This document shows positions 26,803 through 36,326 of a DNA stretch of 64,000 nucleotides, piece after piece; the first letter of the stretch is position 1; each line of letters starts with the position of its first letter. The notes below the pieces were generated by a model, which worked only from the letters and a program-made list of their open reading frames with translations, made no database searches and was not told the origin of the DNA. This DNA comes from Myxococcus terminator_A. Its GTDB lineage: Bacteria > Myxococcota > Myxococcia > Myxococcales > Myxococcaceae. A program made the translations under genes and the position numbers. The DNA lies in the NCBI GenBank assembly GCA_049194865.1, contig JBLZWL010000077.1:1-64000 (forward strand). The letters run 5' to 3'.

Positions 26803-26869
26803 GATTTTGAAATGCCTCTCAATATGGATGCGTGGTCCCTGTGCTGGGCAGTGACCGATGCGGGGCAGG

Positions 26870-27469
26870 TCAGACCCGGTGGAAGAGACTCAGTCCCCGG
26901 ACACTGTTCGACGAGCCCTCCGCCTCTTCCTTGCTCACCCCCAGCAGGCGCGCGAGCTGGGCGAACTCCTTGTCGCCGACGAGCTTGCGGATAGCCTCCG
27001 GGTCTCCTTCCAAGAGCTTGTGGTTGTTGGCGAAGCGCACCGAGACTTCAAAGTGCTCGATGTAGGAAAACCAGTCGTGACCGCCAATCAGGCCGAGCTT
27101 CGCCGTCGTCGCGCCGTAAACCCGGGAGTTGCCCGCTACGCAGAAGCAGTAGACGACTCCTCGAAGCGTGGCGTCCCCGTGGACCTCCAGGTTGCCCTCC
27201 AGATAGAGGTGGTGTGCTTTGAGCTGGCCTGTGACTGCCAACGTGCCCGTCTCATCTGTCGCGACGGCGCCGCTCACCGTCAGGTCTCCCAGGACCAATA
27301 GCGCCCCCGAGTCCACGCGGAGGTCTCCCTCAATCACGAGGTCTCCCTCGTGAACCCAACAGTCATCGCCGAGGACGCCAGCGATGTCCTCGTCACGAAT
27401 CAGCTTGAGGTCTTCGTCCTTCACGGGCCGGAGCTTTGGCTTCAGCGCCTGCGGTGTCTGCTCGTTCAA
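26870..27469 (-). CDS. Beta-solenoid (bactofilin-like) protein, copy A
   Basis: 199 residues. Start is TTG 27469 with GGAGA upstream; the paralogues' starts support this. Residues about 35-125 form short strands of the type 'GDLVIEGDLRVDSGALLVLG' then 'LEGNLEVHGDATLRGVV', a right-handed beta-solenoid as in bactofilins or polymer-forming proteins. The C-terminus ends 'DKEFAQLARLLGVSK'. First of three tandem paralogues; 68 bp upstream of the UDG-like gene in the same direction. No signal peptide. Function unknown; a scaffold or polymer is inferred. Confidence 0.55.
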   Translation of the reverse strand: MNEQTPQALKPKLRPVKDEDLKLIRDEDIAGVLGDDCWVHEGDLVIEGDLRVDSGALLVLGDLTVSGAVATDETGTLAVTGQLKAHHLYLEGNLEVHGDATLRGVVYCFCVAGNSRVYGATTAKLGLIGGHDWFSYIEHFEVSVRFANNHKLLEGDPEAIRKLVGDKEFAQLARLLGVSKEEAEGSSNSVRGLSLFHRV

Positions 27470-27561
27470 GTCACGTCTCCACGTTCATCGATGACTCGGC
27501 GTCCAGGACCTACGCCACGACCCGTTCCGACTCCGCCTTGCCCCCAGCCTCGCGCTTTTGC

Positions 27562-28146
27562 TCAGACCCGGAGGAAGAGCTTCATTCCGTAGCCATCGCT
27601 GTCCGTGTCCTCGTCGGACAGACCCAGCATGGGCGCGAGAATGGCGAACTCCTTGTCGCCCATGAGCTGGCGGATGGCATCAGGGTCTCCCTCTTGAAGC
27701 TCGACGAAGTTCGAGAAGCGGCCAGAGACCTCGTAGTGCTCGTCATCGCACTCCCATTCATGGTCGCCGATGAGACCGAGCTTCGCGGTTGTCCGTCCGT
27801 AGACCTGTGAATTGCCCGCGGCGTAGAAGCCGAAGAGGGCGCCTCGGAGCGCAACGTCCTTGTGCACCCGCAGGTCGCCTTCCAGATAGAGATGGCGGGC
27901 ATCGAGTCGACCCGTGACGACGAGCTTGCCGCTCTCGTCCGTCCCGACGGCATCGCTGACCCTCAGGTTTCCCAGGATCAGCAGCGCCCCTCGCTTCACC
28001 TCAAGCTCCCCTTCGAGCACCAGGTCTCCCTCGTGGACCCAGGTGTCACCGTTGAGGAACGTTGCGTGCTCATCGAGCACGAGTTCCGCGATGTCCCGGG
28101 CCCTCCGAAGCCGAGGCTTCAACGACTCCAACGTATGTGTCGTCAC
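27562..28146 (-). CDS. Beta-solenoid paralogue, copy B
   Basis: 194 residues from GTG 28146, chosen because the paralogues start at the matching 'TLESLK' position and AGGGA lies nearby; an ATG at 28188 would add 14 residues. Same layout as its neighbours: 'WVHEGDLVLEGELEVKRGAL', 'LVVTGRLDARHLYLEGDLRV', then 'GLIGDHEWECDDEHYEVSG'. Most diverged of the three. Between copies the surrounding sequence is also similar, so the cluster arose by tandem duplication. Confidence 0.55.
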   Translation of the reverse strand: MTTHTLESLKPRLRRARDIAELVLDEHATFLNGDTWVHEGDLVLEGELEVKRGALLILGNLRVSDAVGTDESGKLVVTGRLDARHLYLEGDLRVHKDVALRGALFGFYAAGNSQVYGRTTAKLGLIGDHEWECDDEHYEVSGRFSNFVELQEGDPDAIRQLMGDKEFAILAPMLGLSDEDTDSDGYGMKLFLRV

Positions 28147-28201
28147 ATCGTCCCTGCTCTCGGGGAGTGAGCGGCGTTTGTGAATCACATCGGCGGCCAG
28201 G

Positions 28202-28801
28202 TCAGACCCGGTGGAAGAGGCTCAGTCCCCAGGCGCTGTTCGACTTGCCCTCGGGCTCATCCTTGCTCACACCCAGCATGCGCGCGAGCTGGGCGAACTC
28301 CTTGTCGCCGACGAGCTTGCGGATGGCCTCCGGGTCTCCTTCCACGAGCTTGCTGTGGTTGCTGAAGCGACCGACGACTTCGTAGTGCTCGCTGTCGCAA
28401 GACCAGTCGTGATTGCCAATCAGGCCGAGCTTCGCGGTCGTCTTGCCGTGGACCCGGGAGATGCCCGCTTCGTAGAAGCCGTAGACGACTCCTCGAAGCG
28501 TGGCGTCCCCGTGAACCTCCAGGTTGCCCTCCAGGTAGAGGTGGTGGGCCTTGAGCTGGCCTGTGACCGCCAACGTCCCCGTCTCATCCGTCGTGACCTC
28601 GCCGCTCACCGTCAGGTCCCCCAGGACCAACAGCCCTCCCTCAGTCACGCTGAGATTTCCCTCAATCACGAGGTCTCCCTCGTGAACCCAGCTGTCATCG
28701 CCGAGGACTCCAGCGATGTCCTCGTCACGAATCTGCTCGAGGTCCTCGTCCTTCACGGGCCGGAGCTTCGTCTTCAGGGACTTCAGTGTCTGCGCGTCCA
28801 C
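28202..28801 (-). CDS. Beta-solenoid paralogue, copy C
   Basis: 199 residues from GTG 28801 with GGAGG 4 bases before it. Very close to copy A: 'SGEVTTDETGTLAVTGQLKA' and 'HHLYLEGNLEVHGDATLRG' are nearly the same in both. The tail 'LSLFHRV' is also shared. First gene of the three in transcription order. Lacks signal or membrane segments. Function unknown. Confidence 0.55.
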   Translation of the reverse strand: MDAQTLKSLKTKLRPVKDEDLEQIRDEDIAGVLGDDSWVHEGDLVIEGNLSVTEGGLLVLGDLTVSGEVTTDETGTLAVTGQLKAHHLYLEGNLEVHGDATLRGVVYGFYEAGISRVHGKTTAKLGLIGNHDWSCDSEHYEVVGRFSNHSKLVEGDPEAIRKLVGDKEFAQLARMLGVSKDEPEGKSNSAWGLSLFHRV

Positions 28802-28839
28802 GTCACCTCCAAGACCATCGATAAAGCGGCGCCCAGAGG

Positions 28840-31800
28840 CTACGCCGCGACCAGCCCCGACTCCGCCTTGCTCCGGGCCTCACGCTTCTGGATGGCCAGG
28901 AACAGGGCCTCGTGCGTTGCAGGGGAGGCCAGCTCCACCTCTCCGCCCGGCGCCCCGAACGCGCCCACCGCATCCCGCAGCGCCTCGCGCACCGACAGCG
29001 CCAGCATCAGCGGCGGCTCGCCCACGGCCTTGCTGCCGTGAATCGTGTTGTGCTGCCGCGCCCGCTCCAGCAACCGCACGCGGAAGTCCACCGGCGCATC
29101 GCTGAACGCGGGCACCGGGTACGTGCTGGCGGAGTGCGTGAGCAGCCGCCCCTTCGCGTCCCAGCGCAGGTCCTCACCCGTCAGCCAGCCCATGCCCTGG
29201 ACGAAGCCGCCTTCAATCTGTCCCCGGTCGACGCCTGGGTTGAGCGAGTCGCCCACATCCTCCAGCAGGTCCACCCGGAGCACCCGCTTCATGCCCGTGT
29301 GGCCGTCCACCTCCACCTCCGTCACCGCCGCGCCATACGCGAAGTAGAGGAACGGCTTCCCCCGGCCCTTCGCCTTGTCGTAGCCGATGCCCGGCGTCTG
29401 GTAGTAGCCCGTCACCGAGAGCCCCACGCGCGCCAGGTACGCCGCGTCCACCACCTCCGCGAAGGACACGGACGCATCCTTCACTCCCACGCGCCCGTCG
29501 TGGAACTCCACTGCCTCCGGCCCCACGGTGCGTCCATGTCGCGCCGCCAGCAGCTTCACGGCCACCGGCACCAGCCGCTCACTCAGCGTGACGCACGCCT
29601 CGCGCACCGCCGCGCCATTCAAGTCCGAGCCTGACGAAGCCGCCGTGGCGGAGGTGTTGGGCACCTTGTCCGTCACCGTCTTCGCCACCCGGATGGCGTC
29701 CGCGGGCAATCCCAGCTCGCGCATGGCCACGCCCTGAATCTTCGTATGCAGGCCCTGGCCCATCTCCGTGCCGCCGTGCGACAGCATCACCGAGCCGTCC
29801 CGGTACACATGCACCAGCGCGCCCGCCTGATTCAGGAACGTCGCCGTGAAGGAGATGCCGAACTTCATCGGCGTCATCGCCAGCCCGCGCTTGATTCGCG
29901 GTGAACTCGCGTTGAACTCCTCCACCTCCCGACGCCGACGCGCGAAGTCCGACGAGTCCTTCAGCTCACGCCACAGGTGTGGAAGCCGCTCGTCCTCCAG
30001 CTCCTGGCCGTAGTGCGTCGTGTTCGTCTCACCGGTGCCCCGGTAGAAGTTGCGCTCGCGCACCTCCTCCGGCGGCAGGCCCAGCGTGCGCGCCACGCGG
30101 TCGAGGACCTCTTCGCCCACCAGCATGCCCTGCGGACCGCCGAAGCCACGGAAGGCCGTGTTGGACACCAGATGCGTCTTCGCCACGCGGCCCGTGTAGC
30201 TCATGGCCGGGACGTAATAGGCATTGTCCAGATGGAAGAGGGCGCGGTCCGTAATCGACTCGGACAAGTCCAAGGACCAGCCCGCGTTCGACACGAGCTG
30301 CGCGCGCAGGGCGAGCAGCTTGCCCTGCTCGGTGAAGCCCACCTCGAACGTCGCATGGAACGGATGACGCTTGCCCGTCACCATCATGTCCACGTCCCGG
30401 TCCATCATCCACCGCACCGGCTTGCCCGTGTGCCACGCGGCCAGCGCGACAATGGCCGCGGGCGAGTTGCCCTGCGTCTCCTTGCCACCGAAGCCGCCAC
30501 CCATGCGCGGGGACTGCACCACCACCCGACTGCGCGGCAGGTGCAGCACGTGGGAGATCACCGCCTGCACCTCGGAAGGGTGCTGCGTGGAGGAGACCAC
30601 CGTGACGTCGCCGTCATCGCCCTTCTCGGCGAAGGCAGCCTGCGTCTCCAGGTAGAAGTGCTCCTGCCCGCCCATCGTCACCGTGCCCGACAGCCGACGC
30701 GGGCTCGCCGCGAGCGCCGCGTCCACGTCGCCGCGCCGGATGACATGCGGCTCGGTGTGGTAGCTGCCCTGCGCCATCGCGTCTTCCACCGTGAGGATGG
30801 CCGGCAGCGGCTCGTACTCCACCACCACCTGCTTCGCGGCCTCGCGGCACGCGTCGATGCTCTCGCCCACCACCACGGCGACGAGCTGCCCGTGGAACAG
30901 CACCTCGTCCTTCGCCAGGAGCGGCTCGTCATGGCGGATGGGCCCCGTGTCGTTCATCCCCGGGATGTCCTCCGCGAGCAGCACCGTCACCACGCCCGGC
31001 AGGGCCCGCGCGGCCGTCGCATCCCTGCGCAGGATTCGCGCGTGCGCATGCGGCGAGAACACCGGCCACACCTCCAGCATGGGCCGGCCCTGCGCCACAT
31101 CGTCCACGTACTTCGCGGCCCCCGTCACATGGCCCAGCGCGCTCTCGTGCCGCAGCACACGGCTGGCGTCCGAGGGTGCCTCGGCGTCCCCCGTGAGGAA
31201 GCCCGGCGCCGCGTCTATCGAGGGACTCTGCTCCCCCGAGAAGAACTTCTCGAACAGGCTCACGATGAGCCCACGCCGGTACTCCGCGCTCCCGCGCAAG
31301 TCGCTGATGGGGGACAGCTCTCCCGAGAGCACGGGGAGCACCTTGTCCACCGTCTCCCGAGTCCACGGCTGGCCGACGAGCAGCTCCTCCGTGCGCCGCG
31401 CGCGAATGGGAGTGGCCGCCACGCCGCCGTACCCGAGCCGCGCCGTGCGCACCACGCCGCCCGCGTCCAGCTCCACGCAGAAGCCCGCCGCCACGATGCT
31501 GATGTCCAGCTCGCGCCGCTTGGACACCTTGAACGAGTCCGACACCCGCTTGAGCCCACTGGCCGCCGAAGGCGCATGCGGGATGACGATGAACCGCACG
31601 ACCTCGTCCACCTGGAGCGCCGTCTTCCGGTACGCGAGGAAGAAGTCCGACAGCGCCACCGTCCGCTCACCCTTCGCCGACGACAGCACCATCCGCGCAT
31701 CCAGCGCGAGCAGCACCGGCGCCAGGTCGCCAATCGGCGACGCCGTCACGAGATTCCCGGACAGGGTGGCCCGCTGACGAATCTGGCGCGAGGCGAAGAC

Positions 31801-32652
31801 GTTGAGCATCTTCCCCAGCTCGGGCACGTCCTTCCCGAGCGCGTCCTCCAGGTCCACGAGCGTCGCCGCGCCGCCCACGTACCAGCCGTCCGCTTCACGG
31901 CGGATGGCACGCAAGGACTCCACGCCCTCGGTGGAGATGAGGAACGGGTAGCGCCGCGCCTTCTTGGTGATGTCCACGCCCAGCTCCGTGGCACCCGCCA
32001 CGAGCAGCGCCTCCGGGTGCGCGGCCTTCAGCGCGAGCAGCTCCTCCCACGACGTGGGCCGCAGGAACTTCTGGCCCCCGGCCTCATAGCTCAACGCCGA
32101 CACCGGCGAAGCAGGGCCCCCGAGCGGCGTGCCCGGCAGCGACTGCAAGCCCACTGCCGCGTCACGCGCCGCGAGCGCCTCCATCATCGCGTCGCGGATG
32201 GGCCGGTAGCCGGTACAGCGACAGATGTTTCCACAGAGCTGGTCCGCCACGGCCTCGGGGGTGCAGACCTCCGGCCGCGAGTACCCCTCCGCCATGGAGA
32301 CGATGAAGCCCGGCGTGCAGAAGCCACACTGCGAACCGTAGTGCTTCACCATCGCCTGCTGCACGGGGTGCGGCTTCTCGCGCGAGCCCACGCCCTCCAC
32401 CGTCACCACTTCGCGCCCGGCCACCATGGGCACCAGGGTGATGCAGCTGTTGAACGCGCGCAGGCAGCGGTTGCCCTGGGCATCGCGGTCGACCAGGGCC
32501 ACGGTGCACGCGCCACAGTCTCCCTCGGCGCAGCCCTGCTTCGTCCCCGTGGCGCCGCGCGCGCGCAGGAAGTCGAGCAGCGTGGTGTTGGGCGACACGT
32601 CCGCGACGCGGACCAGGCTCCCGTTGAGCCGGAACTCGAACATGGTGCTCAT
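28840..32652 (-). CDS. Xanthine dehydrogenase, single-chain molybdopterin enzyme
   Basis: 1270 residues with all three XDH modules in one chain. N-terminal 2Fe-2S domains: 'GCAEGDCGACTV' (about 40-51), then 'CGFCTPGFIVSM' and 'CRCTGYRPI' (about 110-150). FAD domain: 'LLVAGATELGVDITKKAR' (about 215). Molybdenum domain: 'GGFGGKETQ', 'AFRGFGGPQGM' (the Arg of true XDHs), 'TEMGQGLHTK', and the late 'KAVGEPPL' whose Glu is catalytic. It oxidises hypoxanthine and xanthine to urate. Many bacteria split this into XdhA and XdhB; here it is fused as in animals. The start overlaps the xdhC stop by 4 bp. Confidence 0.9.
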   Translation of the reverse strand: MSTMFEFRLNGSLVRVADVSPNTTLLDFLRARGATGTKQGCAEGDCGACTVALVDRDAQGNRCLRAFNSCITLVPMVAGREVVTVEGVGSREKPHPVQQAMVKHYGSQCGFCTPGFIVSMAEGYSRPEVCTPEAVADQLCGNICRCTGYRPIRDAMMEALAARDAAVGLQSLPGTPLGGPASPVSALSYEAGGQKFLRPTSWEELLALKAAHPEALLVAGATELGVDITKKARRYPFLISTEGVESLRAIRREADGWYVGGAATLVDLEDALGKDVPELGKMLNVFASRQIRQRATLSGNLVTASPIGDLAPVLLALDARMVLSSAKGERTVALSDFFLAYRKTALQVDEVVRFIVIPHAPSAASGLKRVSDSFKVSKRRELDISIVAAGFCVELDAGGVVRTARLGYGGVAATPIRARRTEELLVGQPWTRETVDKVLPVLSGELSPISDLRGSAEYRRGLIVSLFEKFFSGEQSPSIDAAPGFLTGDAEAPSDASRVLRHESALGHVTGAAKYVDDVAQGRPMLEVWPVFSPHAHARILRRDATAARALPGVVTVLLAEDIPGMNDTGPIRHDEPLLAKDEVLFHGQLVAVVVGESIDACREAAKQVVVEYEPLPAILTVEDAMAQGSYHTEPHVIRRGDVDAALAASPRRLSGTVTMGGQEHFYLETQAAFAEKGDDGDVTVVSSTQHPSEVQAVISHVLHLPRSRVVVQSPRMGGGFGGKETQGNSPAAIVALAAWHTGKPVRWMMDRDVDMMVTGKRHPFHATFEVGFTEQGKLLALRAQLVSNAGWSLDLSESITDRALFHLDNAYYVPAMSYTGRVAKTHLVSNTAFRGFGGPQGMLVGEEVLDRVARTLGLPPEEVRERNFYRGTGETNTTHYGQELEDERLPHLWRELKDSSDFARRRREVEEFNASSPRIKRGLAMTPMKFGISFTATFLNQAGALVHVYRDGSVMLSHGGTEMGQGLHTKIQGVAMRELGLPADAIRVAKTVTDKVPNTSATAASSGSDLNGAAVREACVTLSERLVPVAVKLLAARHGRTVGPEAVEFHDGRVGVKDASVSFAEVVDAAYLARVGLSVTGYYQTPGIGYDKAKGRGKPFLYFAYGAAVTEVEVDGHTGMKRVLRVDLLEDVGDSLNPGVDRGQIEGGFVQGMGWLTGEDLRWDAKGRLLTHSASTYPVPAFSDAPVDFRVRLLERARQHNTIHGSKAVGEPPLMLALSVREALRDAVGAFGAPGGEVELASPATHEALFLAIQKREARSKAESGLVAA

Positions 32653-33482
32653 TCTCCAGACGAAACCCCGCGCAGGCGGGGCGGCTCCGAGGCGGATGGC
32701 TCGGTGCGGGTTTCAACGAAAGGTTGGTGGTGGAGCTGGAGCAGTCCCGCGGCGATGCTCACCGCGACCTCCTGGGGTGACTTGCCCCCCAGCTCCAGCC
32801 CCATGGGGCACTGCACCCGGCTCAGCAGCGACGTGGGCACGCCTCGCGCTTCCAACCGCTGTCGGAAGCGCGCCCACTTCGTCTTGCTGCCGATGAGGCC
32901 GATGTAGCGCGCGGGCTTCTCCAGCGCGGCGGCGATGACGTCCTGGTCCAGGTCATGCCGGTGCGTCATCACCGCGACGTACGTCCGGCGCGCATCCCAC
33001 ACGGCATGGGCCACGAAGTCCTCCCAGGACTCCTCGTGGCGCGTCACCGCGGCGGGCACGCGCTCGCCGTGGAGCCACTCGGGGCGCTCGTCCACCAGGT
33101 GCACCCGGAAGGGCGTCCCCTCGAGGATGCGGCACACCGCCTGGCCCACATGCCCGGCCCCGAAGAGGTACAGGCGAGGCCCGTGGTTGACGGGCTCCAC
33201 GAAGACGTCCACCACGCCCCCACAGCACTGGCCGAGCTTCGCGCCCAGCGGATAGCGATAGGAGCGGGACTCCCCACGCTCCAGACAGGCCCGAGCGTCG
33301 GCGAGCACGAGCTGCTCCAGGTGTCCGCCGCCCACCGTGCCGTGAAACGCGCCGTCCCCACGCACCAGCAGCTTCGCGCCGGGCTCGGCGGGGGTGCTTC
33401 CCTGACACGCTGTAACGGTGGCCACGGCGAAGGGCGCATCCTCGCGCGCCCACTCGCCCAGCTGGCGGACCCAATCCCACAT
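32649..33482 (-). CDS. xdhC: XdhC, molybdenum-cofactor insertion chaperone for xanthine dehydrogenase
   Basis: 277 residues. XdhC-family features: 'FAVATVTACQGSTPAEPGAK' in the N-terminal domain, 'GTVGGGHLEQLVL', a Rossmann motif 'LYLFGAGHVGQAVCRIL' (about 108), and 'YIGLIGSKTKWARFRQRLE' near the end. XdhC binds the molybdenum cofactor, helps its sulfuration, and inserts it into XDH. It is the first gene of a two-gene operon with the XDH gene. Cytosolic. Confidence 0.9.
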   Translation of the reverse strand: MWDWVRQLGEWAREDAPFAVATVTACQGSTPAEPGAKLLVRGDGAFHGTVGGGHLEQLVLADARACLERGESRSYRYPLGAKLGQCCGGVVDVFVEPVNHGPRLYLFGAGHVGQAVCRILEGTPFRVHLVDERPEWLHGERVPAAVTRHEESWEDFVAHAVWDARRTYVAVMTHRHDLDQDVIAAALEKPARYIGLIGSKTKWARFRQRLEARGVPTSLLSRVQCPMGLELGGKSPQEVAVSIAAGLLQLHHQPFVETRTEPSASEPPRLRGVSSGE

Positions 33483-33621
33483 GGTCCCTGTGAGTCTGCC
33501 ACACCCGGAGTCAGACGGGGATGGTCCTCATCAGGAGTCTGGAGGCTGGACGGCGGCTCGGTGTCCGAGCCACCCCCCGCCCCGGGGCCTGGAAGCCCGG
33601 GAGGACGCCCCCGTCAGTCGC

Positions 33622-34944
33622 TCACGTCGTCGCCACCGCCGAGCCGGCCGCCTCGGTGCTCCGGCGCATGGGCTGGGCCTTGCCGTACGTCAGCGAGCGC
33701 CACACCCACTCCATGGGCCCGAAGCGGAAGCGCGCGAGCCACAGGTGGCTCGCCACGATTTGAACGGAGAAGACCCCCAGGCAGTACAGGATGGACAGGC
33801 TGGGCGTCAGCTTGCCGACGAGCCCCAGGCCGTAGCCGTAGAACACCAGGATGCTGATGACGGACTGGCTCAGGTAGTTCGTCAGCGCCATGCGACCCAC
33901 CGGGGCGAGCACGGACAGCAGCCGCTGCCACGTCGCGCGCTGGAAGAGCAGGGTGATGCCCGACACGTACGTGGCGGCCATGCCCAGCTCGCCCATGGCC
34001 CGCACCGGAGCCAGCGCCATGGGCACCCACACGGGCAGTGTCTCCGGGGTGAGGATCTTGCGGAGCATCAGCTGCTGGAGCACCACGCCCACGCTGCTGC
34101 CCAGCAACCCCAGCCCCAATCCCCAGAAGAACAGGCGACGGAAGAAGGCCAGATGCTGGGGCGCGTCATGGAACAGGCGCTTGCGGCCCGCGTAGAAGCC
34201 CAGGAGGAAGCGGCCCAGCAGCGCCAGCGCGTTGACGCTCATCATGAGCAGGAACTCGCGCCGCCAGAAGTACAGGCCGGCCTTCGCCACCGCCCACCAG
34301 TTCCCGTTCTGGAAGACCGACAGGGTGTCCGCCTTGAGGGCCGCGCCGCGCTCCATCTCCAGCTTCGCCAGCTCGGCGGCGGCCTCCGGCGAGGCGGCCA
34401 TCAGCTGCGGCAGCTTGAAGAGGACCGCGCTGACGATGGGCCACACGAAGAGCAGCACCGCCGCCACCTTGAGAATCGTCCGGTCCTCCCGGCGCCGGAA
34501 CCACAGCAGCGAGAAGCCAATCAGGGCGTAGTTGCTGAGGATGTCCCCGTACCAGATGAGCGTCAGGTGGGTGAGCCCCAGCAGGAGCATCACCGCGAGC
34601 CGGCGGACATACACGCGATTGATGGGCGAGCCCCGCGCCTCGGCCCGCCCCAGTTGCACCGCGAAGCCCAGCCCGAAGAGGAACGAGAAGATGGTGATGA
34701 ACCGCCCGCTCACCAGCGTCGTGACGACGGGCAGCAGTATCTTGTCGAGCAGCGTCCCATTTGCGAACAGCGCCTCCAACTGCTCGCGGGGGATGAAGGC
34801 CCGTCCGCTGAACCACATGAAGGTATTGGAGATGAACACGCCGCAGAGCGCGAAGCCGCGCAGCGTGTCGAGCAACACCAGACGCTCGCCCGAGTCGACC
34901 GGGCGTGCCTCCGGGGTGGTCACCGCGGATGGTGCAGGAGTCAT
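33622..34944 (-). CDS. DUF418 family membrane protein
   Basis: 440 residues with about nine hydrophobic helices. Opening 'RLVLLDTLRGFALCGVFISN' and the pattern 'GRFITIFSFLFGLGFAVQLG' are typical of the heparan-N-acetyltransferase/DUF418 group, as is the C-terminal 'GRMALTNYLSQSVISILVFY'. Members of DUF418 are inner-membrane proteins thought to act in acyl or small-molecule transfer, but their activity is not known. Monocistronic as far as can be seen. Confidence 0.8.
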   Translation of the reverse strand: MTPAPSAVTTPEARPVDSGERLVLLDTLRGFALCGVFISNTFMWFSGRAFIPREQLEALFANGTLLDKILLPVVTTLVSGRFITIFSFLFGLGFAVQLGRAEARGSPINRVYVRRLAVMLLLGLTHLTLIWYGDILSNYALIGFSLLWFRRREDRTILKVAAVLLFVWPIVSAVLFKLPQLMAASPEAAAELAKLEMERGAALKADTLSVFQNGNWWAVAKAGLYFWRREFLLMMSVNALALLGRFLLGFYAGRKRLFHDAPQHLAFFRRLFFWGLGLGLLGSSVGVVLQQLMLRKILTPETLPVWVPMALAPVRAMGELGMAATYVSGITLLFQRATWQRLLSVLAPVGRMALTNYLSQSVISILVFYGYGLGLVGKLTPSLSILYCLGVFSVQIVASHLWLARFRFGPMEWVWRSLTYGKAQPMRRSTEAAGSAVATT

Positions 34945-35034
34945 GGCTCCGGAAAGAACGTCCGAACCCGCGCTTCATTGCCGGTATTCCACGGCAGCGG
35001 TGGATTGAGCGCGCTTCCAGAGGAGCAGGTGGGT

Positions 35035-35667
35035 CTACACGCCGATGCGTGGGCAGACATCCTTCACGATGCACTCGTCGCACTTCGGCTTCTTGGCGGT
35101 GCAGGTGTAGCGGCCATGCAGGACGGTGGCGGGGCCGAAGAAGGTCCAGGCGTCCTGAGGCACCAGCTTCATCAGGTCCTCTTCAATCGCCTCCGGCTTG
35201 TCGTGCTTCGACAACCCGAGTCGCTGGCTGACGCGGGCGACGTGGGTGTCGACGATGATGCCGGACGCCAGGTCGAAGGCGGTGTTGAGGACGACGTTGG
35301 CCGTCTTGCGCGCCACGCCGGGCAGCGTCACCAGCGCGTCCACGGTGCGGGGGACCTCGCCGCCGAAGTCCGCGAGCAGCGCGCGGCTCATGGCCTGGAC
35401 GGATTTGGTCTTCTGCTTGAAGAACCCGGTGGGCTTGAGGTCCTCCTCCAGCGCCTCGGTGTCGGCGTCGGCGAAGGCCTGGGGGCCCGGGTACTTGGGG
35501 AACACGGTGGCGGTGACGCGGTTGACGCGCTCGTCGGTGCACTGCGCCGCGAGGATGGTGGCGACGAGCAGCTCGAACGGCGTGGACCAGTTGAGCTCGT
35601 AGCGCGCGTCGGGGTGCTTCTCGCGCAGGCGCTCAAGGAGGAGGGTGGCTTTCTCGGCGGGTTTCAT
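35035..35667 (-). CDS. nth: Endonuclease III (DNA glycosylase/AP lyase)
   Basis: 210 residues, the standard length. Helix-hairpin-helix 'LPGVARKTANVV' with catalytic Lys121, Asp140 in 'IIVDTHVARV', and the 4Fe-4S loop Cys189, Cys196, Cys199 and Cys205 (C-x6-C-x2-C-x5-C). The enzyme removes oxidised pyrimidines from DNA and cuts the resulting abasic site. All key residues are present. No clear ribosome site before ATG 35667. Separate from neighbours by 90 bp and over 500 bp. Confidence 0.95.
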   Translation of the reverse strand: MKPAEKATLLLERLREKHPDARYELNWSTPFELLVATILAAQCTDERVNRVTATVFPKYPGPQAFADADTEALEEDLKPTGFFKQKTKSVQAMSRALLADFGGEVPRTVDALVTLPGVARKTANVVLNTAFDLASGIIVDTHVARVSQRLGLSKHDKPEAIEEDLMKLVPQDAWTFFGPATVLHGRYTCTAKKPKCDECIVKDVCPRIGV

Positions 35668-36326
35668 GGGGTGTGGAGGACATCCTACCCGGGATGTCTG
35701 ACAGCCACGGGCTCGGAAGCGGTGGCGCGTTCCGGAGCGTGCCGGACTCTACCGTGAGTGCGCACTCCACGGGGGGCGGTTGGCGCGGGAGGCGAGGCGC
35801 CCGAGTGGTGTGTGCATTCCTTGAGGCGTGCGCGCGGTTGTGTGGAGAGGGTTCCTCGGACAGTGTGGGTTTGGGCTCCGCCGCATCGTCGTGATTTGAC
35901 AATGCACCGATTGATGTTGTCGAGACAGTCTCGTCGGCGGAGCCGCGGGTTTCGGGTGACGACACGGACTTCCGCTGCCTCGCGGGGCTCCAGGTCCGCA
36001 CGCAGATATTTGCCGCGGGATTGCGGCACGTTTAAGTGAGACCGCCACGCGCTTTCCGCTCACAAGCGACCGCATTTCCGGATCCGTCGCACCGGCTTTC
36101 GGCGCCACGTCGCACAAAGGCTTCGTGAGAGCGGTCATCGGTCGCTGCGAACCTCTTGAATTGCTCACCCACCTGCCTTGACGTGGGCCATGGCTGACTT
36201 AGTTTGGTCGCAGAACCTTCCCTGGCGAGACTCGCTCGGGGCAAAGGATTCATCCCCCACGAACCCCTCTGGACTGGAAGCGCATCGCTGCGCCTCGTCC
36301 AGGCGGGTCCCCCCCTCGGAGCCTTC
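35668..36326. other. Gene-free stretch, about 660 bp
   Basis: The divergent gap between nth and the DUF3494 gene. Open frames here lack protein-like composition and signal features. A TTGACA occurs at 35896 but no matching -10 was seen. It presumably holds the promoters of both genes. Nothing else identified. Confidence 0.5.

Noticed and set aside
29977..32907. A 976-residue open frame on the plus strand
   Set aside because: It lies antisense to the xanthine dehydrogenase gene and has the Arg/His-rich composition typical of shadow frames in high-G+C DNA.
33418..35757. A 779-residue plus-strand frame over the DUF418 and nth genes
   Set aside because: Both real genes lie on the other strand with strong family motifs; this frame is their shadow.
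35896..35901. TTGACA as a promoter -35 box
   Set aside because: No acceptable -10 sequence lies 16-18 bases downstream.
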